From Sarcina ventriculi (lineage in GTDB: Bacteria > Bacillota > Clostridia > Clostridiales > Clostridiaceae), in contig NZ_UAUL01000007.1 of NCBI RefSeq assembly GCF_900456775.1, forward strand, positions 62,001-126,000: a DNA stretch of 64,000 nucleotides. Direction: 5' to 3'. The translations under genes were made by a program, and so were the position numbers. Under the pieces are notes generated by a model. That model ran no database searches and was not told the DNA's origin. It saw only the letters and a program-made list of their open reading frames with translations. Shown here in pieces: positions 56,156 to 64,000 of this stretch (position 1 is its first letter; every line of letters starts with the position of its first letter).

Positions 56156-57982
56156 TTATTTAAGTTTTGTTTTTGGAAGTATTACATATGCCTTAAACAA
56201 ATCTCCCTCACATTCTACTTTAAACAATCCTTCATGAAGTTCAACAATAGTTTTAGCTATAGCCAAGCCAAGCCCAGAACCCTCTATAGTTGAATTCCTT
56301 GATTTATCTCCCCTTGCAAATCTTTCTAATATTTGACTTTCATTAAAATCTAATTCAAAAGCAGATACATTCTTAAAAGATATTTCAGCTCTATCATCAA
56401 AGTCTTTTATATCCACATATATCCTTGTATTTTCCAAACCATATTTTAAGGAATTTGTCGCAAGATTTTGAAATACCCTAGACATCTTTTCAGGGTCTAC
56501 ATTTATTTTCAACTCATCTGGAGCTTTAACCTTAAATTCCATTTTTTTCTCTATATATAAATCTTCAACCTCCATAATAGACTGGTATATAAGTTGAATT
56601 ATATCTATATCCATTTCATATAAATCAACTTTTCCTGAATTCATTTTTGACACTTCAAAAAGATCATCAATTAATCTCTTTAATCTATGCGATTTAGTTT
56701 CCAATATTTTTATACATTCTTTTTTCTCATCTTCACTTATATCATCTCTTTGAAGTATGTTTACATAATTTATTATAGAAGTTAATGGAGTTTTTAAATC
56801 ATGAGAAACATTTGATATAAGCTCAGTTTTTAGTTTTTCATTTCTTATTCCCTCTTCAATAGAATCTTTATAATTTAACCTTAAATCATTTATTCCTTTT
56901 GCAAGCTCTGATATCTGCTTGTCATTTCCATATTCAACTTCAAGTTCCATATTACCTTTTTTTATTTCATCTATATCATATATAATAGTTGCTAGCGAAT
57001 CATATTTTAATATATATTTTATTACAAAATGTACAAATAGAAATACAATAATTGCAATTCCAACACCTATTCCTACATAATAAATATATGAATATCCACT
57101 CGGATATCCAAGCCAAAAATCAATAGCACTTGCAATCCACCAAAATAAAAGATATATTATTGTAGCAAAAATAATAAATAAAAATACTTTATCTTTTATT
57201 ATTTCCTCTACTATTATCCTAGTTTTAAATATAGCCCTAATAGCTCTAAATAATTTAAATAAATATCCTTGTTTTAAACTAATTTTATATTTTTTAAATC
57301 CAAGATTCTTTATCATATATATTTTTTTTACAAGAAAAACAACTAAAATTATTGTACATATTAATAATATAAAAAAAGATGTTCTAATAGCATTTACTTC
57401 TTGTATATACATATCACCTTGATAAAAATATATTTCTTCTATATCTTCAGCAGGATTTAAAGTTATATAAGTTAAATTTTCATTCTTAGCTAACTCTTGT
57501 ATAATATTTTTGGGAGTGGATAAAGCGTATGGCGGATCATAAAACCAACTTCTATTTGAATAATAATCTCCCGTTGTTTTATCAATTATTACAACTCCAA
57601 TATAATACGTAGATAACTGTAATATTTTTTGCTTTACAATATCTTGTTCATCTTTTGTTGTAGCATTTTTTATGTCCTTTAAATAATCTGTCTGATTATA
57701 AATTACATTAGATAACTCTGCTGATCTTTCTAAAAGCTTTCCTTCTTCATACTTTTTAGGATTTATTAAAGCATCCACATAATTTACCCTTGGTTCTATA
57801 TAAGATCCTTGAGTATAATTTATCTTGACTAAACTTTGATATGAATTACCTCCAAATAAAATAATTAACATCGCTGGGAATATTATTAAAGAACCTATTA
57901 TAAATATATTTTCTACATTTCTAACCCAAATTCTATAATCACGCCACCAAAACCTTATTTTATTTATCCACTTTATAACCAA
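56156..57982 (-). CDS. sensor histidine kinase
   Basis: A 608-residue membrane kinase. Membrane helix 1 is at about 26-46, followed by an extracellular sensor region of about 150 residues, then helix 2 (about 200-218) and further hydrophobic segments (about 265-285 and 298-322). A HAMP-like linker precedes the HisKA domain with phospho-acceptor His394 (NVSHDLKTPLTSI), and the ATPase domain has NSLKYG and GSGLGLAIAKTIVELHEG. The start is TTG 57982, overlapping the response regulator gene by 23 bp, so the two are translated together. The signal is unknown; no dedicated target operon adjoins. Confidence 0.88.
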   Translation of the reverse strand: MVIKWINKIRFWWRDYRIWVRNVENIFIIGSLIIFPAMLIILFGGNSYQSLVKINYTQGSYIEPRVNYVDALINPKKYEEGKLLERSAELSNVIYNQTDYLKDIKNATTKDEQDIVKQKILQLSTYYIGVVIIDKTTGDYYSNRSWFYDPPYALSTPKNIIQELAKNENLTYITLNPAEDIEEIYFYQGDMYIQEVNAIRTSFFILLICTIILVVFLVKKIYMIKNLGFKKYKISLKQGYLFKLFRAIRAIFKTRIIVEEIIKDKVFLFIIFATIIYLLFWWIASAIDFWLGYPSGYSYIYYVGIGVGIAIIVFLFVHFVIKYILKYDSLATIIYDIDEIKKGNMELEVEYGNDKQISELAKGINDLRLNYKDSIEEGIRNEKLKTELISNVSHDLKTPLTSIINYVNILQRDDISEDEKKECIKILETKSHRLKRLIDDLFEVSKMNSGKVDLYEMDIDIIQLIYQSIMEVEDLYIEKKMEFKVKAPDELKINVDPEKMSRVFQNLATNSLKYGLENTRIYVDIKDFDDRAEISFKNVSAFELDFNESQILERFARGDKSRNSTIEGSGLGLAIAKTIVELHEGLFKVECEGDLFKAYVILPKTKLK

Positions 57983-58652
57983 TACCCCACACCACCTTTA
58001 TATATTCAGGGTCTTTTGAGTTTATCTCTATCTTCTCTCTCATTCTTCTTATATGTACAGTTACTGTATTCTCACTCTTATAAAAAGCCTCTTCCCATAC
58101 TTTCTCATAAATTTCTTTTATCGAAAAGATTCTTCCTGGATGTGAAGCTAAAAGAATTAATATTTTATATTCAGTAGCAGTAAGTTTTACTTCATTACCT
58201 CTCAAAACTACTTTTTTATTTATATTATCTATTAGTAAATCTTTTATAATTATCGTATCTTGTGAATTTTCTATGCTTAAAGGTTTTTCATACCTTCTAA
58301 GTTGTGATTTTACTCTAGCAACCAATTCTAAATTATTAAAAGGTTTTGTAACATAATCATCTGCTCCTATATTTAATCCTAATATTTTATCGCTATCCTC
58401 GGATTTTGCAGATAACATTATAATCGGCATATTTCTGGTTTCCCTTATTTTCATACATGTCTGCATACCGTCTAATCTTGGCATCATCAAATCTAAAACG
58501 ACTAAATGAACATCCTCTTTATCTAAAACTTCTAAAGCTTCAAGACCATCCTTAGCCTTTATTACATTTATCCCCTCCCCCCTTAAATATATATCTATAG
58601 CATCTCTTATTTCTTTTTCATCATCTACAACTAATACATTGAATTTATCCAT
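57960..58652 (-). CDS. OmpR-family response regulator
   Basis: A 230-residue DNA-binding response regulator: receiver domain (1-120) with acidic pocket Asp10-Asp11, phospho-acceptor Asp54 (VVLDLMMPRLDG) and Lys in TKPF, followed by a winged-helix trans_reg_C domain (LTATEYKILILLASHPGRIFS, NTVTVHIRRMREKIE). It is upstream of, and overlaps, the histidine kinase gene and is the first gene of the pair. The targets are unknown; the sequence is close in style to VanR-like regulators. The 250 bp upstream (58653-58904) is AT-rich and shows no clear operator. Confidence 0.92.
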   Translation of the reverse strand: MDKFNVLVVDDEKEIRDAIDIYLRGEGINVIKAKDGLEALEVLDKEDVHLVVLDLMMPRLDGMQTCMKIRETRNMPIIMLSAKSEDSDKILGLNIGADDYVTKPFNNLELVARVKSQLRRYEKPLSIENSQDTIIIKDLLIDNINKKVVLRGNEVKLTATEYKILILLASHPGRIFSIKEIYEKVWEEAFYKSENTVTVHIRRMREKIEINSKDPEYIKVVWGIGYKVDK

Positions 58653-58904
58653 TAATAAACACCTCTTTAACTTTCTATATATATTTTATAATAAAATATA
58701 AAAGTTACAAATATAATTTATATTTTTATTATGACTTACCAATATAATTGTCTAAATTTACTTTATAAACAATTACTCATTTTAATACTATTGAGCAAAA
58801 TATTAATATTAATTAAATTTTAATAAAAAAATATTTAATATTACAATAATATCTATTATAATTACATCTATATCATTTCATAATTAAGTTAAGGAGATAA
58901 TTTT

Positions 58905-59765
58905 ATGAAATTTATGAAGAGCACAAGTGGCTTTATTCTTGACTGCATATTAATCTTTTTAGGATGTTTCATATCATCTCTAGGAGTTAATATGTTTTTA
59001 GCTAATGCTCAGCTAATAAGTGGTGGAGCTACTGGAGTTGGACTTATAATTCAATATCTTACTAGAATAAATTCTGGTATAACTGTATTTATAATAAACA
59101 TACCATTATTCATTCTTAGTTATTTCAAATTACCAAAAAAATTTACACTATATACTGGTATTGGAATGATTTCTTTATCCGCATGCCTTATAATTACATC
59201 ACCACTTTCAAGTCTTGTATCACTAAATGATACATTACTTTATTGCATATATGGAGGAATTCTTTGTGGTCTAGGTTATGGAATAGTCTTTTCAAGAAAT
59301 GGTTCTACCGGTGGAACAGATATTGTCAATATGCTTATTAGAAAAAAATATTCTAATTTTAATATTGGAAGCTTAGGATTTGCTATAAACTTAATTATTG
59401 TAGCTGTTGCATCAACATTTTTTGGGATTCCTATGGCTCTATACACTCTTATAAGTATGTTTATACAAGGCATGGTTTTAGACAAGGTTATAAAGGGTAC
59501 TAATAACAAACAGTTATTATTTATAATAACCGAAAAAGAGCAACTTGTTATAAGCTATATAATAAATGACCTTCATAGAGGTGTTACATCTCTTTTGGCA
59601 GAAGGAGAATATACACATGATAAGAAAAAAATGCTCTATTGCCTTGTTACACCAAGACAAATGATTGAACTTAAAAATACAATCCATCTAATAGATCCTA
59701 AGGCATTTATTACTGTTATGGATGTATCTGAAGTTCGTGGAAAAGGCTTTAGAAATTCTATATAA
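58905..59765 (+). CDS. YitT family membrane protein (DUF161/DUF2179)
   Basis: A 286-residue integral membrane protein of the YitT family: five or so hydrophobic helices in the first 200 residues, with the glycine-rich LISGGATGVGLIIQY and NGSTGGTDIVNMLIRKK repeats typical of the family, then a soluble C-terminal DUF2179 domain (about 205-282, FIITEKEQLVISYIINDLHRGVTSL). The transported or sensed compound is not known. AAGGAG precedes the ATG. Single gene, divergent from the two-component system. Confidence 0.88.
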   Translation: MKFMKSTSGFILDCILIFLGCFISSLGVNMFLANAQLISGGATGVGLIIQYLTRINSGITVFIINIPLFILSYFKLPKKFTLYTGIGMISLSACLIITSPLSSLVSLNDTLLYCIYGGILCGLGYGIVFSRNGSTGGTDIVNMLIRKKYSNFNIGSLGFAINLIIVAVASTFFGIPMALYTLISMFIQGMVLDKVIKGTNNKQLLFIITEKEQLVISYIINDLHRGVTSLLAEGEYTHDKKKMLYCLVTPRQMIELKNTIHLIDPKAFITVMDVSEVRGKGFRNSI

Positions 59766-59773
59766 TGAAAGAA

Positions 59774-59805
59774 AAGAGCTGTATCTAAATCGATACAAGC
59801 TCTTA
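59774..59805. terminator. bidirectional terminator, yitT-like / cwlD
   Basis: AAGAGCT and AGCTCTT arms with inner GTATC/GATAC pairing around a short loop, between convergent genes. Confidence 0.85.
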
Positions 59806-60513
59806 TTTATTTTGTGAAAAATACTTATCAATTCCTTGAACTAAAGAATAGACTATTTTATTTTGATAATCATCACTCTGTAATAACTCTAACTCTTCTG
59901 GATTAGATAAAAATCCACATTCTGCAATGACCGCAGCACACCCTTTATTATTTCTAAGTATTCTATACTCCTCTTTAGCTTGCTTTGCTACTCTATGATT
60001 ATTCCCATCTAAATTAAGTTTAAAACTTTCTTGCAAAGCCTCCCCTAAAAGCTTACTGCTATCATCTGCTGCATACCAAACCTGTGCACCTTTGCAATTG
60101 CTTTGTGGAAACATATTTTGATGAATACTTATAAAAATATCACACTTTGTTTCCTCTTTCATTTTAACTCTATTAGCCAAATCATCTCTTTTTTTCTCTC
60201 TTACCGTATCTCCCTTAGTGTGTAAATCAGCATCTGCTTCTCTAGTTACTGCTACTCTATATCCCTTTTCTTCTAAAGTAGATTTTAATTTTAAAGATAT
60301 TGCTAAGTTTATATCTTTCTCCAACGTTCCATCATTACCCTTAGCACCACCATCCATTCCTCCATGACCAGGATCTATAAGTATTATTTTTTCACTACCA
60401 CCCTCTTCCTTTTCTTCAGCTTTAACCAAAGTTCCTGTTATTAAAAAACATAAAATTAATACTAAAGTTAATGCTACCATTGATATACTCTTAATAAATC
60501 TTTTAACTTTCAT
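59803..60513 (-). CDS. cwlD: germination-type N-acetylmuramoyl-L-alanine amidase CwlD
   Basis: Removes peptide side chains from muramic acid during spore cortex synthesis, the first step to muramic-delta-lactam. The 236-residue protein has a signal peptide or anchor (about 1-30, SMVALTLVLILCFLITGTLV) and an Amidase_3 domain with zinc ligands His50 (LIDPGHGG), Glu65 and His131 (FISIHQN) and catalytic Glu198 (VIAECGFLSN). The start at 60513 is chosen: AAAGGAA lies about 11 bases ahead, and upstream ATGs at 60552 and 60534 would put charged residues before the signal peptide. It follows rpsI, as in Bacillus subtilis, with a terminator between. Confidence 0.88.
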   Translation of the reverse strand: MKVKRFIKSISMVALTLVLILCFLITGTLVKAEEKEEGGSEKIILIDPGHGGMDGGAKGNDGTLEKDINLAISLKLKSTLEEKGYRVAVTREADADLHTKGDTVREKKRDDLANRVKMKEETKCDIFISIHQNMFPQSNCKGAQVWYAADDSSKLLGEALQESFKLNLDGNNHRVAKQAKEEYRILRNNKGCAAVIAECGFLSNPEELELLQSDDYQNKIVYSLVQGIDKYFSQNK

Positions 60514-60698
60514 ACCATAATAGTTCCTTTCCATAACAAAATTAAATATCATTTTTTACCTATTCCTAACATCCATTATTTAAATACTTAAAAAACCTAT
60601 ATTTATTTTTTCCAAAAAGTATTATAGTATGTACTAAATCCTTAATTCACTAAAAGTTTAGCATTAATAATAATGATATATAAAAAACAATGTAAATA

Positions 60699-60728
60699 AA
60701 AAAAGAGAGGAAATTTCCTCTCTTTTTT
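60699..60728. terminator. rpsI terminator
   Basis: AAAAAGAGAGGAAA with TTTCCTCTCTTTTTT, almost no loop, ten bases past the rpsI stop; strong T-run on the minus strand. Confidence 0.9.
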
Positions 60729-60738
60729 AAACCACAAA

Positions 60739-61131
60739 CTATCTCTTTGAGAATTGTGGAGATCTTCTTGCTTTTTTAAGACCGTATTTCTTTCTTTCTT
60801 TCATTCTTGGATCTCTAGTTAAAAATCCAGCTTTCTTTAATTCTGGTCTTAAATTTTCATCAGCTTTTAATAAAGCTCTTGATATACCATGTCTTATAGC
60901 TCCTGCTTGACCTGATAATCCACCACCATATACATTAACTAAAACGTCAAATTTATCTTTAGTTGCAGTTAATACTAATGGTTGATTAACTATAACTCTT
61001 AAAGTTTCTAATCCGAAATATGTTTCGATTTCTCTTTTATTTACTATAACTTTACCTTCACCTGGTACAAGTCTTACTCTTGCAACTGATTTTTTTCTTC
61101 TACCAGTTCCCATATATTGAACTTTTGCCAT
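60739..61131 (-). CDS. rpsI: ribosomal protein S9
   Basis: Small-subunit protein whose C-terminal tail reaches the P-site tRNA. The 130-residue sequence has [16 protein letters not shown] at the N-terminus, the [19 protein letters not shown] motif, and ends with the typical [20 protein letters not shown] precedes the ATG. It lies 28 bp downstream of rplM, the conserved rplM-rpsI pair. Confidence 0.98.
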   Translation of the reverse strand: MAKVQYMGTGRRKKSVARVRLVPGEGKVIVNKREIETYFGLETLRVIVNQPLVLTATKDKFDVLVNVYGGGLSGQAGAIRHGISRALLKADENLRPELKKAGFLTRDPRMKERKKYGLKKARRSPQFSKR

Positions 61132-61159
61132 TACTGTTCCTCCTCCCGAGACTATTATA

Positions 61160-61594
61160 TTAGTATCTTAATTCAAGTACTTCTGGATTTTGAGCTGCAT
61201 GATTATGCTCAGAACCTCTATATACTTTTAATTTCTTTAACATTTTTCTTCCTAAAACTCCTGATGGAAGCATTCTTCTTACAGCTTCTTCAAAAGCAAA
61301 TTCAGGTTTCTTTTCTAATACTTCTCTGTATGGAGTTTCTTTTAATCCACCTGGATATAGGCTATGTTTTCTCATCATTTTTTGATCTAACTTTTTACCA
61401 GTTAAAACAACTTTCTCAGCATTTATTATTATAACGAAATCTCCGCAATCAACATTTGGTGTAAATGTTGGCTTATTCTTTCCTCTTAATATTGTTGCAA
61501 CTTGGCTAGCAACTCTTCCTAGTGGCTTTCCAGCAGCATCAACAACATACCATTTTCTTTCAACGTCTTGTGCTTTCGCAATGTATGATTTCAT
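61160..61594 (-). CDS. rplM: ribosomal protein L13
   Basis: Large-subunit protein L13, 144 residues, with the family pattern [33 protein letters not shown] and [25 protein letters not shown] precedes the ATG. It is first in the rplM-rpsI operon, with a consensus promoter and a leader of about 100 bases upstream. Confidence 0.98.
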   Translation of the reverse strand: MKSYIAKAQDVERKWYVVDAAGKPLGRVASQVATILRGKNKPTFTPNVDCGDFVIIINAEKVVLTGKKLDQKMMRKHSLYPGGLKETPYREVLEKKPEFAFEEAVRRMLPSGVLGRKMLKKLKVYRGSEHNHAAQNPEVLELRY

Positions 61595-61730
61595 GTTTTT
61601 CCCTCCCTAAAAATTTCGAATAGGTTAATTTTAATTAATCGTGCTCTATGTTAAGATCTATGAATAAAAATCTATACATACTTCTCTTACAAACATATAT
61701 CATTATAATACACGCTTACGGGCGTGTCAA
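61595..61730 (-). promoter_or_regulatory. rplM-rpsI promoter and leader
   Basis: Perfect sigma-A promoter: TTGACA (61725-61730), 17-bp spacer, TATAAT (61702-61707). The spacer contains a GC-rich inverted repeat, ACACGC (61710-61715) and GCGTGT (61722-61727), striking in this AT-rich genome. The transcript would have a leader of about 100 bases to the ATG at 61594. L13 leaders with autoregulatory folds are known in low-GC Gram-positives; I cannot confirm the fold by eye. Confidence 0.75.
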
Positions 61731-61747
61731 CATATTTTTAATATAAT

Positions 61748-62482
61748 TTAATAAAAAACTTTCTCTAAGCAAAGTCCATTAGCAGGAGCACATTTCCCAG
61801 CATTTTGTCTTACTCCAGACTCTATAATATTTTTTACAAAATCTTCTTTTATTTTATTACTTCCAACTAAAATTAATGTTCCTACTATTATCCTTACCAT
61901 ATTATATAAAAAACCGTCTGCAGATATATATATTTTTATCTTATCTACATTTGTTTCTATATGTAAGTCACTTATTGTTCTTATTGATGTTTTAACAGAG
62001 CCTCCAGGAGTTTGAAAAGCTTTAAAATCGTGAGTTCCCAAAAAATATTTACACGCCTTTTTCATCTCCTCAACATTAAGCTTCCACCTATAATAATATA
62101 CATAATCCTTATCTATAGCACATGGATATTCCCTATTTAATATGGTATAACAATACGTTTTTCCCTTACTAGAATATCTAGCATGAAAATCTAAATCAAC
62201 CTCTTCTGATTTTATTATAACTATATCTCGAGGTAATTTGCAATTTACGGCATCTCTAAATTTTTCAGCTGGCATTTTTACATTTGTTTTAAAATTAGCT
62301 ACATATCCTTTAGCATGAACACCAGAATCAGTTCTGCTACTTCCTATGACTTCTACATACTCTTTGATTACTTTAGATATAGCTTTCTCTAATTCTTGTT
62401 GAATTGTATTTCCTATAGGTTGTCTTTGCCATCCATAGTACCTTGTTCCATCATACTCTATTGTAAGCTTTATATTTCTCAT
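61748..62482 (-). CDS. truA: tRNA pseudouridine(38-40) synthase
   Basis: Converts uridines 38-40 of the anticodon arm to pseudouridine. The 244-residue protein has the N-terminal LTIEYDGTRYYGWQRQ, the catalytic Asp52 in GSSRTDSGVHA, and the C-terminal FLYNMVRIIVGTLI motif. Located between ecfT and rplM, the conserved Firmicutes order ecfA-ecfA-ecfT-truA-rplM-rpsI. A hairpin sits in the gap before it. Confidence 0.97.
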   Translation of the reverse strand: MRNIKLTIEYDGTRYYGWQRQPIGNTIQQELEKAISKVIKEYVEVIGSSRTDSGVHAKGYVANFKTNVKMPAEKFRDAVNCKLPRDIVIIKSEEVDLDFHARYSSKGKTYCYTILNREYPCAIDKDYVYYYRWKLNVEEMKKACKYFLGTHDFKAFQTPGGSVKTSIRTISDLHIETNVDKIKIYISADGFLYNMVRIIVGTLILVGSNKIKEDFVKNIIESGVRQNAGKCAPANGLCLEKVFY

Positions 62483-62518
62483 TTATTGCTCCTTGAAATC
62501 TTATAATTTTAATATAAA

Positions 62519-62551
62519 AATAGATTATGCTAAGATTACACATAATCTATC
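62519..62551 (-). terminator. hairpin between ecfT and truA
   Basis: ATAGATTATG and CATAATCTAT arms with a ten-base loop, followed on the minus strand by TTTTTATATT. It probably ends the ecf transcript wholly or in part; only about 35 bp then remain before truA, so truA may rely on readthrough. Confidence 0.75.
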
Positions 62552-62570
62552 TTATAATACAATTTTTAAA

Positions 62571-63392
62571 CTATAATACTAAACTAGGTCCAAATCTTGA
62601 AACAATACATAAAATTAAAAATACTATGTATACTACAAATGCAATAGCATCTTTCTTCTCTAATTTTAATTGTTTCATCCTAGTTCTACCTTCTCCACCT
62701 CTATAACATCTAGCCTCCATAGCCATTGCCAATTCATCTGCTCTTCTAAATGAACTTATAAAAAGAGGAACTAAAAGTGGAATTAAATTTTTAGCCTTTT
62801 GCACTAAGTTTCCTGTTTCAAAATCTGCACCCCTTGCCTGTTGTGCTTTCATTATCTTATCTGTTTCATCTATAAGAGTTGGTATAAATCTCAAAGCAAT
62901 TGTCATCATCATTGCTAACTCATGAGCTGGCAAACCTACTTTTTTAAATGGAGCTAATAATTTTTCTATTCCATCAGTTAATTCTATTGGTGATGTTGTA
63001 AGAGTCATTATTGATGTACCCATTATTAAAAATATAAGTCTCAAAGCCATAAATATTGCTGTTTTTATACCCTGTGTATATATAGATATAAAGCCCAATT
63101 TAAATACTAATGTTTCTGGAGTCCCCGTTACTAAAAATACATTAAGAACTGCAGTAATAAGTATTAATATAAATATTGGCTTTACCCCTTTATATATATA
63201 TTTAAAACTTAATTTAGATAACAATATTACTATTCCAAGAAAAATAACCACAAAAATATATCCATAAAACTTATTTATAAAAAATAGAGTTATTATAAAG
63301 AAAAAAGTTATAAGTATCTTTGTTCGTGGATCTAATTTATGTATAAATGAACTACCTGGAACATACTGCCCTATATTTATATCCTTTAACAT
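62571..63392 (-). CDS. ecfT: ECF transporter transmembrane subunit EcfT
   Basis: The shared membrane subunit of energy-coupling-factor vitamin importers, which joins the two ATPases to interchangeable substrate-binding proteins. The 273-residue protein has five or six hydrophobic helices and the two coupling-helix motifs with the family Ala-Arg-Gly pattern (MKAQQARGADFETG and MAMEARCYRGGEGRTRM). AAAGGG precedes the ATG, 18 bp after the ecfA stop. No S-component gene is in the window. Confidence 0.95.
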   Translation of the reverse strand: MLKDINIGQYVPGSSFIHKLDPRTKILITFFFIITLFFINKFYGYIFVVIFLGIVILLSKLSFKYIYKGVKPIFILILITAVLNVFLVTGTPETLVFKLGFISIYTQGIKTAIFMALRLIFLIMGTSIMTLTTSPIELTDGIEKLLAPFKKVGLPAHELAMMMTIALRFIPTLIDETDKIMKAQQARGADFETGNLVQKAKNLIPLLVPLFISSFRRADELAMAMEARCYRGGEGRTRMKQLKLEKKDAIAFVVYIVFLILCIVSRFGPSLVL

Positions 63393-63410
63393 ATCTTAAA
63401 GCCCTTTCTG

Positions 63411-64000
63411 CTAATTTTTATTTAAATATTCAAGTATGGCTTTCTTAGCATCTTTAATTGTATATATATCATCTGATATATCAAATCCCTTTTTTCTAAG
63501 TTCTCTGAGTAAATAAGTCACTTGCGGAACCCCAAGCCCTATATCCTCTAAAACATCAACTTCCTTAAAGACATCAGAAACTTTTCCATCAAGAATAATG
63601 CTTCCATGATTCATAACAACAACTCTATCTGCAACTTTAGCTACATCTTCCATACTATGACTTATCATTATAGTAGTTATTTTATAATCATCATGTAATT
63701 TCCTTATTTGATTCAAAATATCATCTCTACCCTTAGGATCTAAACCTGCTATTGGTTCATCTAGTATCAAAACCTTAGGTTCCATAGCTATAACTCCAGC
63801 TATTGCTACTCTTCTTTTTTGACCACCACTTAAATCAAAAGGAGATTTATCTTTATATGTATCATAATCTAAATCAACCATCTTCATTGCTCTTTTTACT
63901 CTTCTTGTTATTTCTTCTTCAGATAAGCCTAAATTCCTTGGACCAAATTCTATATCCTTTTCAATTGTTTCTTCAAACAATTGATATTCTGGATATTGAA
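63411..64000 (-). CDS. ecfA2: ECF transporter ATPase EcfA (partial, N-terminus outside window)
   Basis: An ATPase of the ECF module, cut by the window end. The visible 196 residues begin just before the Q-loop ([25 protein letters not shown]) and include the signature [17 protein letters not shown], Walker [16 protein letters not shown] and the H-loop [10 protein letters not shown]. Walker A lies beyond base 64000. The apparent TTG start at 63980 is internal, since the frame continues upstream with conserved residues. The Q-loop sequence and position next to ecfT suggest the second of the two ATPases, EcfA2. Confidence 0.92.
   Translation of the reverse strand, partial: QYPEYQLFEETIEKDIEFGPRNLGLSEEEITRRVKRAMKMVDLDYDTYKDKSPFDLSGGQKRRVAIAGVIAMEPKVLILDEPIAGLDPKGRDDILNQIRKLHDDYKITTIMISHSMEDVAKVADRVVVMNHGSIILDGKVSDVFKEVDVLEDIGLGVPQVTYLLRELRKKGFDISDDIYTIKDAKKAILEYLNKN

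Noticed and set aside
63411-63980. EcfA taken as a complete short protein starting at TTG 63980
   Set aside because: The frame continues upstream to the window edge with QYPEYQ, the conserved Q-loop; the gene is cut by the window, not short.

Overview
The window is low-GC chromosomal DNA of a Clostridium sensu stricto, most like Clostridium perfringens or a close relative. This rests on the very AT-rich composition and codon use, a ptb-buk butyrate pair, a glmS ribozyme, a class D sortase, the germination amidase cwlD beside rpsI, a T-box on thrS and a SAM-I riboswitch on an NhaC-type carrier. Species cannot be fixed from the sequence alone. I see no prophage, insertion sequence, CRISPR array or rRNA gene.

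Layout. 1-9.2 kb (minus strand): a mannose-1-phosphate guanylyltransferase gene, then a galacturonate/tagaturonate catabolic locus (uxaB, uxaA, uxaC, a LacI regulator, kdgA, kdgK). Its two promoters carry CACGTG-centred operators. 9.2-16 kb: an alpha/beta hydrolase, rluF, a SigI-like/RsgI-like fusion protein, a class D sortase, ispF, a SAM-I controlled NhaC-family transporter and pdxK. 16-18.2 kb: two tRNA operons (7 and 2 genes) flanking a hypothetical protein and a small HNH protein. 18.4-34.3 kb: a frameshifted beta-galactosidase, T-box/thrS, an M3 peptidase, an amino-acid permease with a C26 amidotransferase, a formyl-THF cyclo-ligase, glmS with its ribozyme, glmM, a DUF349 protein and yerC. 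34.5-42.6 kb: a maltodextrin locus (malQ, LacI regulator, malG, malF with an in-frame TGA, malE, a PucR-type regulator, msmX-like ATPase). 42.8-55 kb: buk, ptb, an FAD dehydrogenase, ybbR/cdaA (c-di-AMP), a membrane coiled-coil protein, a SleB-like hydrolase, trxA, ptsI and a divergent sigma-54 activator. 55.3-64 kb: a cysteine-poor ribosomal S4 with a Fur-like box, a two-component system, a YitT protein, cwlD, rpsI, rplM, truA, ecfT and a truncated ecfA.

The most notable system is at 51.1-55.2 kb. A sigma-54 activator whose N-terminus is an HPr-like domain (His15 kept, Ser46 position replaced) sits divergent to a solitary ptsI. The ptsI gene has a GG-N10-GC sigma-54 promoter, and three identical 17-bp palindromes lie between the two genes. 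This looks like a self-contained circuit in which PTS phospho-flux could set enzyme I expression.

Other points of interest are a SigI-like region fused to an RsgI-like anti-sigma factor, a ribosome-binding site for uxaA that appears to be bridged by a hairpin, a 14-bp-armed palindrome enclosing the consensus promoter of the large tRNA operon, a Fur-like box in front of a zinc-free S4 gene, a candidate short RNA or attenuated leader upstream of yerC, and two broken sugar genes (lacZ and malF).
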